From the NCBI RefSeq assembly GCF_014646095.1, contig NZ_BMMU01000013.1:1-64000 (forward strand): DNA of 64,000 bases, in the 5' to 3' direction. This document shows positions 32,272 to 41,384 of this stretch, piece after piece (position 1 is the stretch's first letter; each line of letters opens with the position of its first letter). Below the pieces are notes generated by a model that was not told the origin of the DNA, made no database searches, and saw nothing but the letters and a program-made list of their open reading frames with translations. The position numbers and the translations under genes were made by a program. The stretch comes from Streptomyces lacrimifluminis (GTDB lineage: Bacteria; Actinomycetota; Actinomycetes; Streptomycetales; Streptomycetaceae).

Positions 32272-32634
32272 TTACCCCGGCGGCCACTGCAGGCCACGCC
32301 CGCCGAGGATGTGCGCGTGGGCGTGGAAGACGGTCTGGCCGGCACCGCTGCCCGTGTTGAAGATGACGCGGTAGCTGTCCAGCTTCTCCTCGACGGCGAT
32401 CTCCCCGGCCTCGCGCAGCACATCGGCGGCGACGCCCGGTTCGGCGGCGGCGAGGGAGGCCGCGTCGGGGTGGTGGACCTTCGGGATCACCAGGACGTGC
32501 GTCGGCGCCTGGGGGTTGATGTCCCGGAAGGCGAGGGTCGTGTCGGTCTCCCGGAGGATCGTCGCCGGGATCTGCTTGGCAACAATCTTGCAGAACAGAC
32601 AGTCGTCCTGCGGTGTCCCGCTCTCGTCCGCCAT
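32272..32634 (-). CDS. HIT-family (histidine triad) protein
   Basis: This 120-aa Hint-type nucleotide hydrolase has CLFCKIVAKQIPA near the N-terminus, PQAPTHVLVIPKVHH in the middle and the triad HAHAHILGG. Members hydrolyse nucleoside phosphoramidates and adenylated compounds. It leads a minus-strand run into rnz and the adenosine deaminase. Confidence 0.93.
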   Translation of the reverse strand: MADESGTPQDDCLFCKIVAKQIPATILRETDTTLAFRDINPQAPTHVLVIPKVHHPDAASLAAAEPGVAADVLREAGEIAVEEKLDSYRVIFNTGSGAGQTVFHAHAHILGGRGLQWPPG

Positions 32635-32734
32635 GCGTGTGCCTCCTCGCGCCGACCGTCATTACGTCGGCATCGTATCGAGCGCTCCTGACACTTCGAC
32701 CCGCCCGGCCTTCCTGAACCGAGGCCCGCACCTC

Positions 32735-32874
32735 TAGCCCGTCTGGGGGTCCCCCCTCTGGGGGAGTTCGAGGGCGAGGCCCCTTCAGGGCCGACAGCGG
32801 GGGTCTGGGGGCGCAGCCCCCAGGAACGGGACGGGACGGGTGGGGGCGGCGGGGGCGAGGAACCCCACGCCCAC
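32735..32874. repeat. Dispersed GC-rich element, copy at 32.7 kb
   Basis: The copy runs AGCCCGTCTGGGGGTC, GAGGCCCCTTCAGGGCCGA, GGGGTCTGGGGGCGCAGC, CCCCAGGAACGGGA, GGGGCGGCGGGGGCGA. It lies directly 3' of the tricorn-like protease gene. Related copies are at 38821, 43085 and 52276. CTGGGGGCGCAGCCCCCAG is a built-in hairpin suited to termination. Confidence 0.85.
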
Positions 32875-32892
32875 CCCCACCCACCGCACCCC

Positions 32893-35800
32893 CTACAGCT
32901 CCGGCAACCCAGGCGCCGTCTTCGCAGGCCGCTCCTCCAGCGACTCCAGCGCCAGCCGAATCGCCTCGTCCAGCTGTACATCCCGCCCGGCCGCGTAGTC
33001 CTGCGGAGCCTGCACGACCTCCACATCCGGATCGACCCCGTGGTTCTCCACGCCCCACCCGTAACCCTCAAGCCAGAACGCGTACTTGGGCTGCGTGACC
33101 AGCGTCCCGTCGACGAGCCGGTACCGGCTGTCGATGCCGATCACTCCGCCCCACGTCCGCGTGCCGACGACCGGCCCGATCCCCAGCGCCTTGATCGCCG
33201 CGTTGACGATGTCCCCGTCCGACCCCGAGAACTCGTTGGCGACGGCGACGACGGGCCCGCGAGGCGCGTCCTCCGGATAGCTGTACGGCCGTAGCCCGCG
33301 CGGCAGGTCCCAGCCGACGATCCGCCGCGCCAGCTTCTCGACGACCAGTTGGGACGTGTGCCCGCCCCGGTTCTCCCGGACGTCGACGACCAGACCCTCC
33401 TTCGCGACCTCGATCCGCAGGTCACGGTGGATCTGGGCCCAGCCCGGCGCCTGCATGTCGGGCACGTGCAGATAACCGAGCCGCCCACCGGACTTCTCGG
33501 CGACGTACGCCCGGCGGTCGTTGACCCACGCGTGGTAGCGGAGCGGCTCCTCGTCCGCGAGGGGTACGACGACCACGTGGCGCGGGTCGCCGCCGCCGGA
33601 CGGCGAGATGGTCAGCTCGATGGGCTTGCCCGCCGTACCGACGAGCAGCGGGCCGGGCCCGGCGACCGGGTCGACGGGCTGTCCGGCGACCGCGACGACG
33701 GCGTCACCCGGGCGCACCGCGACGCCGGGTGCGGCGAGCGGGGAGACGCCGTCGGGGTCGGAGGTCTCGGCGGGCAGGATGCGGTCGACGCGCCACAGGG
33801 GTGTGTCCTGGGGGCCGTCCTCGTGCCGGGAGATGTCGGCGCCGAGGAGGCCCTGCCGCTCGCCGTGGCCGCGTCCGCCGCGCGGGGTGACGTAGGCGTG
33901 CGAGGTGCCCAACTCGCCCTGGACCTCCCAGAGAAGGTCGACGAGGTCGTCGTGGGTGGCGACCCGGTCGAGGATCGGCCGGTAGCGGTCGAGGACGCCG
34001 TTCCAGTCGGTGCCGCCCATGTCCGGCCGCCAGAAGTTGTCGCGCATGATGCGACCGTTCTCGTCGTACATCTGCCGCCACTCGACGGCAGGGTCGACGC
34101 TCTGCCGTACGCGCGACAGGTCGACGGTGATGTTCGAGTCGCTCTCGTCGTCGTTCGAGGCGCGCCGGTCGCTGGGTACGACCTTCAGCTTGCCGTCGGT
34201 CCACAGCAGGACGCGTTTGCCGTCGCCGCTGACGGCGAAGTGGTCGGCGTCTCCGGCGAGGTGCTCGATGCGGTTCTGGGCGAGGTCGTACCGCTCCAGC
34301 TCGGTCTTGGGGTCGGGGTCGTCCGGGGTGGCCCGGGAGGAGCCGAGGACTCCGCGCACCGGGTGGCGCAGCCACAGGACGCCGTCCTTGGCGGCGCGCA
34401 GGTTGGAGTAGCGGGCGGCCTCGACCGGGAACGGCACGATGCGGTCGGCGAGCCCGTCGAGGTCGATACGGGTGGCCGGGGCGCCCTCGCTGTCGGGGGT
34501 CTCGTCCTTGTCCGGTGCCTCGAAGGGCCGCCCGTGCCGCTGTGGCCCGAAGGGCGAGGGCGTGGTCGCGGCGAGGGGGATGAGGTGCGGACGCGAACCT
34601 CCGACAAAAGCGAGGTCGAACACGTGCTCGTCGTAGACGGGGTCGAAGGACCGCGCCGACAGGAAGACGAGATGCTTGCCGTCGGCGGTGAAGGCGGGCG
34701 AGTAGTCCCGGAACCGGAGCGGCGTCGCCTCGGTCACCGACAGATCGGTGGTGTTGGCGATCTTGAGTTGACGCAGCGGACGCGGCCCCGGGTGGGACCA
34801 GGCCAGCCAGGCCGAGTCGGGCGAGAAGACGAGCCCGGAGACATCGCCGTCGCCGCTGCGGTCGACCTCGCGCACCTCCCCCGACTCCCGCTCGACGAGC
34901 AGGACGCGCCCGTCGTGGGAGGCGACCGCGGCCCGGCTGCCGTCGGGCGCCATGGCGAGGCCGAGGACGCGCCCGAGCTGCCCGGCGGCGAGCCGGCGCG
35001 GAGTGGTCCCCGGTGCGACACCGGTCGCCGGGGCGAACTCCAGCGCGTCGTCGCCCTCCGCGTCCGTCACCCACACGGCCCACTCCTCGCCGTCCACGCG
35101 GAAGGCGCGGGGCAGCCGGGCCCGTACCCCGTGCCCGGAAGCGAGCACCCGAGCCGGACCGGACCGGTGGGTGACCCAGTGCACGGACCCGCGCACCCCG
35201 ATGGCGCTGCCGCGTCCGGTGTGGTCGGGCGCACCGGACCCGAACCACCGGGAGGCGCTGACGGGATGGGGCTGGAGGTCGACGCGCTGCCCGCCGAGCC
35301 GGATGTCGAGCCGACGCGGCTCGGCCCCGTCCAGGTCGTCGAGGAGCCACAGTTCACCGGCGGAGGAGTAGACGACCCGGCTGCCGTCGCTCGCGGCGTG
35401 CCGGGCGTAGAACCCGTCGATCGGAGTGTGCCGCCGCAGGTCGGCCCCGTCGGCCAGGGAGGAGTACAGCGCCCCGACCCCTTCGTGATCGGAGAGGAAG
35501 GCGATGCGCTCCCCGACCCAGACCGGGTATTCGAGGTTCCCGTCGAGATCGGCGTGCAGCCGTACGAACTCGCCGGCGCCTTCCCCGTCGCGGACGTCCC
35601 TGTCGATCCACAACTTGCCCGCCGTACCACCCCGATAGCGCTTCCACCAGGCCGCCTCACGCCCCATGGGAGCGGAGAGAAGAACGGTCGCCGGACCGTA
35701 CGCGACATCGCCAACAGGCCCGTACGGCAGGACGGTTGCCGGACCACCGTCGAGGGGCACGGCCCGGGCCCAGGAGCGGCGCAGACTGGCCTGCCCCTGG

Positions 35801-36126
35801 GTACTGATGGCGAGGACCTGCCCGTCCGGTGTCCAGCCGCGCACCTGGGTCCTCGAACTGCCCCAGTAGGTCAGCCGGTTGGTGGCCCCGCCGTCGATCG
35901 GGGCGACATGCACCTCGGGTGCGCCGTCGCGGGTGGAGGTCCAGGCGAGACGGGTGCCGTCCGGCGAGATACGGGGATGGTTCGCCGGCACGTTGTCGGC
36001 GCTGACGCGCCAGGCCCGGCCGCCGTCGAGCGGGGCGACCCAGACGTCGTCCTCGGCGGTGAAGGCGACCAGGTCGCCGTGCAGATGCGGAAACCGGAGA
36101 TACGCAGGCGAAGAGGGCTGAGTCAC
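32893..36126 (-). CDS. Tricorn-like S41 peptidase
   Basis: This large, 1077-aa cytoplasmic protease resembles archaeal and streptomycete tricorn. Beta-propeller repeats fill about residues 1-640 (ISPDGTRLAWTSTRDG, FSPDSAWLAWSHPG). A C1 helical segment follows (about 690-770, GVLDRYRPILDRVATHDDLVDLLWEVQGELGTSHAYV), then a PDZ domain (about 790-870) and the C-terminal S41 core with catalytic Ser969 in EFSGSDGDI. It probably degrades peptides released by larger proteases. It lies upstream of the HIT/rnz operon but is separated by the 32.7-kb repeat. Confidence 0.9.
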   Translation of the reverse strand: MTQPSSPAYLRFPHLHGDLVAFTAEDDVWVAPLDGGRAWRVSADNVPANHPRISPDGTRLAWTSTRDGAPEVHVAPIDGGATNRLTYWGSSRTQVRGWTPDGQVLAISTQGQASLRRSWARAVPLDGGPATVLPYGPVGDVAYGPATVLLSAPMGREAAWWKRYRGGTAGKLWIDRDVRDGEGAGEFVRLHADLDGNLEYPVWVGERIAFLSDHEGVGALYSSLADGADLRRHTPIDGFYARHAASDGSRVVYSSAGELWLLDDLDGAEPRRLDIRLGGQRVDLQPHPVSASRWFGSGAPDHTGRGSAIGVRGSVHWVTHRSGPARVLASGHGVRARLPRAFRVDGEEWAVWVTDAEGDDALEFAPATGVAPGTTPRRLAAGQLGRVLGLAMAPDGSRAAVASHDGRVLLVERESGEVREVDRSGDGDVSGLVFSPDSAWLAWSHPGPRPLRQLKIANTTDLSVTEATPLRFRDYSPAFTADGKHLVFLSARSFDPVYDEHVFDLAFVGGSRPHLIPLAATTPSPFGPQRHGRPFEAPDKDETPDSEGAPATRIDLDGLADRIVPFPVEAARYSNLRAAKDGVLWLRHPVRGVLGSSRATPDDPDPKTELERYDLAQNRIEHLAGDADHFAVSGDGKRVLLWTDGKLKVVPSDRRASNDDESDSNITVDLSRVRQSVDPAVEWRQMYDENGRIMRDNFWRPDMGGTDWNGVLDRYRPILDRVATHDDLVDLLWEVQGELGTSHAYVTPRGGRGHGERQGLLGADISRHEDGPQDTPLWRVDRILPAETSDPDGVSPLAAPGVAVRPGDAVVAVAGQPVDPVAGPGPLLVGTAGKPIELTISPSGGGDPRHVVVVPLADEEPLRYHAWVNDRRAYVAEKSGGRLGYLHVPDMQAPGWAQIHRDLRIEVAKEGLVVDVRENRGGHTSQLVVEKLARRIVGWDLPRGLRPYSYPEDAPRGPVVAVANEFSGSDGDIVNAAIKALGIGPVVGTRTWGGVIGIDSRYRLVDGTLVTQPKYAFWLEGYGWGVENHGVDPDVEVVQAPQDYAAGRDVQLDEAIRLALESLEERPAKTAPGLPEL

Positions 36127-36218
36127 CCGATCACCCTAGGCAACGAGCACGCCTCCGGACAGGGGTTTGGATCACTTGATGCACAACCCACCGAGGCCCG
36201 GGCGCTCTGTTGACCCGC

Positions 36219-36809
36219 TCATTTGCCCTCGACGGGCAGGCAGTTCGGGTTCTCCTGGCACCAGATGGTCCTCGTCACGGTGACGGTCACGGTCGGCGCG
36301 GGCTGTCCGTCGTCCGGAGGCTGCCAGGTGACGGGTGCGGTGCGCGTCGGGGTGCTGGGCGCGTCACAGTTGCCGAGGCCGCTGACGCGGAACCACTGCT
36401 TGCCGTCGACCTTGGCGGTGAGGTCCCCGCGTACGCACCTGCCGTTGACGGCGCGCGTCACCTTGCCGGTGACGGTGATGTCCTTGCCGTCCGTCGTCTT
36501 GCCCTGGCAGTCGACGTCGGCGACGGGGATCTCGCTCGGCGTGGGCGAACTCCCGGACGTGGAGACCTTGTTGCTGTTGCTGTTGCCGCTGTCGACCGAG
36601 GCCGTGCAGGTGAGCCACTGGACGCCGACGTTCCGCCGCTCCAGCTCCTTCGTCGTCGTCTGGTCGGTGGTGTAGGCCACGGTGGCGGAACCGAGCCCAC
36701 CGGGATCACAGGCGACGACACCCCCCACGACGGCCGCCACGAGTCCGGCCACCGCGACCGCCCTGCGGCGCCCGCGCGGCCGAGGCCGAATCCGCCTCAA
36801 AGCCACCAT
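36219..36809 (-). CDS. Putative lipoprotein, Cys-rich
   Basis: This exported protein of about 196 aa has a basic N-region, a hydrophobic stretch and a lipobox-like VVACDPGG, predicting lipidation at that Cys. The mature part has several paired Cys (LTCTASVD, VDCQGKTTDG, GRCVRGD, GNCDAPS) and a Pro/Thr linker before a C-terminal WCQENPNC. The domain starting TVAYTTDQTTT resembles small streptomycete lipoproteins of unknown role. A GTG at 36827 would add six residues. Confidence 0.7.
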   Translation of the reverse strand: MVALRRIRPRPRGRRRAVAVAGLVAAVVGGVVACDPGGLGSATVAYTTDQTTTKELERRNVGVQWLTCTASVDSGNSNSNKVSTSGSSPTPSEIPVADVDCQGKTTDGKDITVTGKVTRAVNGRCVRGDLTAKVDGKQWFRVSGLGNCDAPSTPTRTAPVTWQPPDDGQPAPTVTVTVTRTIWCQENPNCLPVEGK

Positions 36810-36922
36810 GGAAGGGCAGCCTGCCACCGTCCCGCCCCCCGCGGAAGGGTGTATGCGGACATGCGCGCAAGCAACTTCGCGAAGGATCGCCGGAGAACGA
36901 ACTGCCGTACGAGGGAACGAGG

Positions 36923-37684
36923 TCAGGACCAGCGACCGGTACGGCCGAGCAACAGCGCCGTCGCGGCGGTACCGGCCGTGGAGGTACGCAGCACACTGGC
37001 CCCGAGCCGGTACGCCTTCGCCCCCGCCTCCTCGAAGAGGGCCAACTCCTCGGGGGAGACGCCTCCTTCGGGTCCGACGACCAGCACGATCTCGCCGGCG
37101 GACGGGAGTTGGGCGGTGGCGAGCGCGGCACTGCCGTACGCACGGTCCTCGTGCAGTACGGCGGCGAAGTCGGCCTTGGTGAGCAGCGCGGCGACCTGCT
37201 TGCTCGACGCGGCGTCCGCGACCTCGGGGAAACGCACCCGGCGGGACTGCTTACCGGCTTCCCTGGCGGTGGCCCGCCACTTGGCGAGCGCCTTCAGCCC
37301 ACGATCCCCCCGCCACTGCGTGACGCACCGCGAGGCGGCCCAGGGAACGATGGCGTCGACGCCCGTCTCGGTCATCGTCTCGACGGCCAACTCGCCCCGG
37401 TCACCCTTGGGAAGGGCCTGGACGACGGTGATGCGAGGCGACTCCACCGCTTCCTCGACCACCACCCCGAGTCGCAGAACCAGTCGGTCCTTGCCCTCGG
37501 CGGCGATGACCTCGCCCTCCGCCCAGCGCCCGGCCCCGTCGGTGAGGACGACCGTCTCACCGGCCCGCATCCGCTTCACGGAGACGGCGTGGCGCCCTTC
37601 GGCCCCGTCCAGGACGTACTGCCCGCCACCGGCGGCGGCAAGGTGCGGGGGAAAGGTCTCGACGACGAAAACGGGAGCGGTCAC
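36923..37684 (-). CDS. rsmE: 16S rRNA (uracil1498-N3)-methyltransferase
   Basis: RsmE methylates U1498 of 16S rRNA using SAM. The 253-aa protein has an N-terminal PUA-like RNA-binding domain (HAVSVKRMRAGETVVLTDGAGRWAEGEV) and a SPOUT trefoil-knot domain with PKGDRGELAVETMTETG and VVGPEGGVSPEELALFEEAG near the C-terminus. Its start overlaps the stop of the nitronate monooxygenase gene (ATGA), so the pair is coupled within the hrcA-dnaJ run. Confidence 0.94.
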   Translation of the reverse strand: MTAPVFVVETFPPHLAAAGGGQYVLDGAEGRHAVSVKRMRAGETVVLTDGAGRWAEGEVIAAEGKDRLVLRLGVVVEEAVESPRITVVQALPKGDRGELAVETMTETGVDAIVPWAASRCVTQWRGDRGLKALAKWRATAREAGKQSRRVRFPEVADAASSKQVAALLTKADFAAVLHEDRAYGSAALATAQLPSAGEIVLVVGPEGGVSPEELALFEEAGAKAYRLGASVLRTSTAGTAATALLLGRTGRWS

Positions 37685-38757
37685 GAACGCTCGCCCCCGT
37701 CCAGCAACACGGCCCGCGCAACCTCGATCTCGTCCGCCAACACCCTGACCAGTTCCCCCGCCGGAAGTTCGCGGACCATCCGGTGCCCCTGGCCCGCCCA
37801 GAGCGCCATGCCCTGCGCGTCGCCGGACGCGGCGGCCTTCTTGCGCAGCGGCGAGGTGAGGTGGTGGACCTCGGGGTAGGCGGCGGGCGCGTACGGGCCG
37901 TGCTCACGCAGGAAACGGTTCACCAGTCCCCGGGCGGGCCGGCCGGAGAACGCGCGGGTCAGCTCCGTACGGACGAAGAGGGGGTTGGTCAGCGCCTGCT
38001 TGTGCAGGGCGTGGGCGCCGGATTCCGGGGTGGCGAGGAAGGCGGTGCCGAGCTGGGCGGCGCACGCGCCCGCGGCGAGGACGGCGGCGATCTGGCTGCC
38101 GCGCATGAGCCCGCCGGCGGCGACGAGGGGAAGATCGACGGTCTCGCGGACCTGGGCGATGAGGGAGAGCAGCCCTATCGCGGACCCGTCCGTCTCGGCG
38201 TTGTCACGATGGGTGCCTTGATGGCCACCGGCCTCGACGCCCTGCACGATCACCGCGTCGGCCCCGGCCCGCTGTACGGCGAGGGCCTCCTCGGCGGTGG
38301 TCGCGGTGACCAGCGTGAGGGTGCCGGCGCGGCGCAGGGAGTCCAGTACGTCGCTGCTGGGCACCCCGAAGTGGAAGGAGACGACCGGGACCGGGTTGTC
38401 GAGGAGCACGGCGAGCTTGGCGTCGTAACCGTCGTCGCGTCCGCTGTCCGGGTCGCCCAGCTCGGTGTCGTACCAGGTGACCTCACCGGCGAGCTGATGG
38501 GCGTAGACCTCGACGGCGGCGGGCTCGGCGTGCTCGGGCTGTGGCATGAACAGGTTCACGCCGAACGGACGCCCGGTGAGCCCGCGCAACTGCTTGATCT
38601 CCTGGTACATCCCGTCCGCGGTCTTGTACCCGGCGGCAAGGAACCCGAGCCCGCCCGCTTCGGCGACGGCTCCGGCGAGCTGCGGGACGGAAACGCCGCC
38701 CGCCATGGGGGCCTGCACGATCGGGTGAGGGAAGAGATCGGTCAGCGCGGAGGACAT
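37681..38757 (-). CDS. Nitronate monooxygenase family FMN enzyme
   Basis: This 358-aa TIM-barrel flavoprotein of the NMO/2-nitropropane dioxygenase family oxidises alkyl nitronates. Visible features are PIVQAPMAGGVSVPQLAGAV at the N-terminus, GVNLFMP, AVIVQGVEAGGHQGTH, and PLVAAGGLMRGSQIAAVLAAGACAAQLGTAFL, which forms the FMN phosphate site. It lies between dnaJ and rsmE; a dispersed repeat separates it from dnaJ. Confidence 0.9.
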   Translation of the reverse strand: MSSALTDLFPHPIVQAPMAGGVSVPQLAGAVAEAGGLGFLAAGYKTADGMYQEIKQLRGLTGRPFGVNLFMPQPEHAEPAAVEVYAHQLAGEVTWYDTELGDPDSGRDDGYDAKLAVLLDNPVPVVSFHFGVPSSDVLDSLRRAGTLTLVTATTAEEALAVQRAGADAVIVQGVEAGGHQGTHRDNAETDGSAIGLLSLIAQVRETVDLPLVAAGGLMRGSQIAAVLAAGACAAQLGTAFLATPESGAHALHKQALTNPLFVRTELTRAFSGRPARGLVNRFLREHGPYAPAAYPEVHHLTSPLRKKAAASGDAQGMALWAGQGHRMVRELPAGELVRVLADEIEVARAVLLDGGERS

Positions 38758-38820
38758 GACGGCATGGTGTCACGTCCCCCGCACAAGTCCGAAACAGGCC
38801 TTACGCCTGACAGCCACCAT

Positions 38821-38931
38821 CCAGCCCGTCCGGCGTTTGAGGACGAGCGCGTTCAGCGCGATGGGGGGTCTGGGGGCGCAGCCCCCAGGAACGGGATGGG
38901 CAGGGTAAGGGCGGCGGGGGCGAAAAACTCC
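38821..38931. repeat. Dispersed GC-rich element, copy at 38.8 kb
   Basis: CAGCCCGTCCGGCGTTTGAG, then GGGGGTCTGGGGGCGCAGCC, CCCAGGAACGGGATGGGC, GGGCGGCGGGGGCGA. It lies immediately 3' of dnaJ, in the gap before the nitronate monooxygenase gene, and so probably modulates read-through from hrcA-dnaJ. Confidence 0.85.
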
Positions 38932-38944
38932 CCCGCCCCCACCA

Positions 38945-40078
38945 TCAGCGCCCGTTGAACGCGTCCTTCAACCGCGAGAACAACCCCTGCTGCCCGGGCT
39001 GGAACTGCCCCATGGGCCGCTCCTCACCCCGCAGCTTCGCCAGCTCCCGCAGCAACCGCTCCTGCTCGGGATCAAGCTTCGAAGGAGTCATGACCTCGAC
39101 ATGCACCAGGAGATCACCGCGCCCGCCACCCCGGAGATGCGTCACTCCCCGCCCGTGCAGCGGAATCGACTGCCCGGACTGCGTGCCCGGACGGATGTCG
39201 ACCTCCTCCAGCCCGTCGAGCGTCTCCAACGGCACCTTCGTACCCAGCGACGCCGCCGTCATCGGAAGAGTCACCGTGCAGTGCAGATCGTCCCCGCGCC
39301 GCTGGAACTGCGCGTGCGGCAGCTCATGGATCTCGACGTACAGGTCACCGGCGGGACCACCACCGGGCCCCACCTCACCCTCACCGGCGAGCTGGATCCG
39401 CGTACCGTTGTCGACGCCCGCGGGAATCTTCACGGTCAGCGTCCGGCGCGAGCGCACCCGTCCGTCCCCCGCGCACTCGGGGCACGGCGTCGGGACGACG
39501 GTCCCGAACCCCTGGCACTGCGGGCAGGGCCGCGACGTCATGACCTGTCCGAGGAAGGACCGCGTCACCTGGGAAACCTCACCGCGCCCGCGACACATGT
39601 CGCAGGTCTGGGCCGAGGTCCCCGGCGCCGCACCCTCACCACTACAGGTGCCGCACGTCACGGCCGTGTCGACCTGGATGTCCTTGGTCGTCCCGAAGGC
39701 GGCTTCGTCGAGTTCGATGTCGAGCCGGATCATCGCGTCCTGGCCGCGCCGCGTACGCGACCTCGGCCCCCGCTGGGACGCCGTTCCGAAGAACGCGTCC
39801 ATGATGTCCGAGAAGTTCCCGAAGCCACCGGCGCCGAAGCCGCCCGCGCCACCGCCCGCCTGCGAGAGGGGGTCGCCTCCGAGGTCGTAGACCTGCTTCT
39901 TCTGCGGGTCCGACAACACCTCGTACGCGGCGTTGATCTCCTTGAACCGCTCCTGCGTCTTCGGATCGGGGTTGACGTCCGGGTGCAGCTCGCGGGCGAG
40001 CCTCCTGAACGCCTTCTTGATCTCGTCCTGGGACGCGTCGCGGCGCACGCCGAGTACGGCGTAGTAGTCCGTGGCCAC
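38945..40078 (-). CDS. dnaJ: Chaperone DnaJ
   Basis: This 377-aa type I J-protein stimulates DnaK ATPase. The J-domain (1-70) carries LHPDVNPD. A Gly/Phe region around 75-100 follows, then four zinc-finger repeats (CGTCSGEG, CDMCRGRG, CPQCQGFG, CPECAGDG) and the C-terminal substrate-binding domains. It begins one base after the hrcA stop. As in other streptomycetes this is the hrcA-linked dnaJ rather than the dnaK-operon copy, inferred from the neighbourhood. Confidence 0.95.
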   Translation of the reverse strand: MATDYYAVLGVRRDASQDEIKKAFRRLARELHPDVNPDPKTQERFKEINAAYEVLSDPQKKQVYDLGGDPLSQAGGGAGGFGAGGFGNFSDIMDAFFGTASQRGPRSRTRRGQDAMIRLDIELDEAAFGTTKDIQVDTAVTCGTCSGEGAAPGTSAQTCDMCRGRGEVSQVTRSFLGQVMTSRPCPQCQGFGTVVPTPCPECAGDGRVRSRRTLTVKIPAGVDNGTRIQLAGEGEVGPGGGPAGDLYVEIHELPHAQFQRRGDDLHCTVTLPMTAASLGTKVPLETLDGLEEVDIRPGTQSGQSIPLHGRGVTHLRGGGRGDLLVHVEVMTPSKLDPEQERLLRELAKLRGEERPMGQFQPGQQGLFSRLKDAFNGR

Positions 40079-41095
40079 TTACGACTCCGCCAGGATCTGT
40101 CCGACGTACCGTGCCACTGCGCGTACCGCTCCCATCGTTCCCGGGTAGTCCATGCGGGTCGGTCCGACCACGCCGAGCTTGGCCACTGCCTCGCCGCCCG
40201 AACCGTAGCCGACCGACACGACGGACGTTGAGTTGAGTCCCTCGTATTTGTTCTCGTGACCGATTCGTACGGTCATGCTCGAATCCCCGGCCTCACCAAG
40301 GAGTTTGAGAAGTACGACCTGTTCCTCCAGAGCTTCCAGTACCGGCCGGATAGTGAGGGGAAAGTCATGTCCGAAGCGGGTCAGATTGGCGGTTCCGCCG
40401 ATCATCAGCCGCTCCTCGGCCTCCTCGACGAGCGTCTCCAGGAGGGTGGAGAGCACCGTCGCGACCGTGCCCCGGTCCTCCACCTCGAAGGCGTCCGGGA
40501 GGTCCTGCACGAGCTGCGGAACGTCCGCGAAGCGACGGCCCGCGACCCGGCTGTTGAGCCGCGCGCGTAGATCCGCCAGAGAGGTCTCCCCGAAGGGCGC
40601 CGGGCAGTCGATCACCCGCTGCTCCACGCGGCCGGTGTCCGTGATCAGCACGAGCATCACGCGCGCGGGAGCGAGCGAGAGCAGCTCCACGTGCCGCACG
40701 GTCGACCGGGTGAGCGACGGATACTGCACGACGGCGACCTGCCGCGTCAGCTGGGCGAGCAGCCGCACTGTCCGCCCCACGACGTCGTCGAGGTCGACAG
40801 CGCCGTCCAGGAAGTTCTGGATGGCACGCCGCTCGGGCGCCGTCATCGGCTTGACGCCGGCGAGCCTGTCGACGAAGAGCCGGTAGCCCTTTTCCGTAGG
40901 AATGCGCCCGGCGCTGGTGTGGGGCTGGGCGATGAAGCCCTCGTCCTCCAGCGCCGCCATGTCGTTGCGGACGGTCGCCGGCGAGACCCCGAGGTTGTGC
41001 CGCTCGGTGAGCGCCTTGGACCCGACCGGCTCCTCGGTGCCGACATAGTCCTGGACGATCGCGCGCAGCACTTCGAGCCTGCGTTCACTGAGCAT
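40079..41095 (-). CDS. hrcA: Heat-inducible transcription repressor HrcA
   Basis: HrcA binds CIRCE operators and represses chaperone genes until heat stress titrates GroEL. The 338-aa protein has an N-terminal winged helix (LSERRLEVLRAIVQDYVGTEEPVGSKALTERHNLGVSPATVRNDMAALE) and a GAF-like dimerisation domain. I use the ATG at 41095, seven bases after GGAGGT; the frame open to 41212 lacks family sequence. A perfect CIRCE lies 111 bases upstream, so hrcA-dnaJ is autoregulated. Confidence 0.96.
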   Translation of the reverse strand: MLSERRLEVLRAIVQDYVGTEEPVGSKALTERHNLGVSPATVRNDMAALEDEGFIAQPHTSAGRIPTEKGYRLFVDRLAGVKPMTAPERRAIQNFLDGAVDLDDVVGRTVRLLAQLTRQVAVVQYPSLTRSTVRHVELLSLAPARVMLVLITDTGRVEQRVIDCPAPFGETSLADLRARLNSRVAGRRFADVPQLVQDLPDAFEVEDRGTVATVLSTLLETLVEEAEERLMIGGTANLTRFGHDFPLTIRPVLEALEEQVVLLKLLGEAGDSSMTVRIGHENKYEGLNSTSVVSVGYGSGGEAVAKLGVVGPTRMDYPGTMGAVRAVARYVGQILAES

Positions 41096-41205
41096 CGCGC
41101 ACACCTCCAGCTGCTGTCGTCCCCTGTTGCGCCTACCCGGCCCTACCCGGCACCCGGTCTCCCGCCCGGGCCATCCTTCGGCTCTTCGGCCTTCATTGGC
41201 CTTCC

Positions 41206-41232
41206 CTGGCACTCTTCGCGTGCGAGTGCCAG
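41206..41232. promoter_or_regulatory. CIRCE operator (CTGGCACTC-N9-GAGTGCCAG)
   Basis: This is a perfect 9-9-9 inverted repeat with the CIRCE core GCACTC/GAGTGC and the standard nine-base spacer. It sits in the divergent gap between hrcA-dnaJ and the MBL-fold hydrolase. HrcA autoregulation is expected; an effect on the divergent gene is possible. Confidence 0.92.
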
Positions 41233-41384
41233 AGTTCCCCGGCCCAGTGTACGGCTGTCGGGTACACCCCCGGCAAGGGCGGCCTGCGCCGATCTGCCGA
41301 CGTGTACCGACCTGCCCTGCGATGTCGTGTCCGCAGCAACCTGTCCGCCCACTCCTCGGGCCCTCTCCGGGCTAGCGTCGCCGC

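Noticed and set aside
33349..36213. 954-codon open frame antisense to the tricorn-like protease
   Set aside because: Same GC-shadow effect; the minus-strand protein has clear propeller and S41 motifs, while this frame has none.
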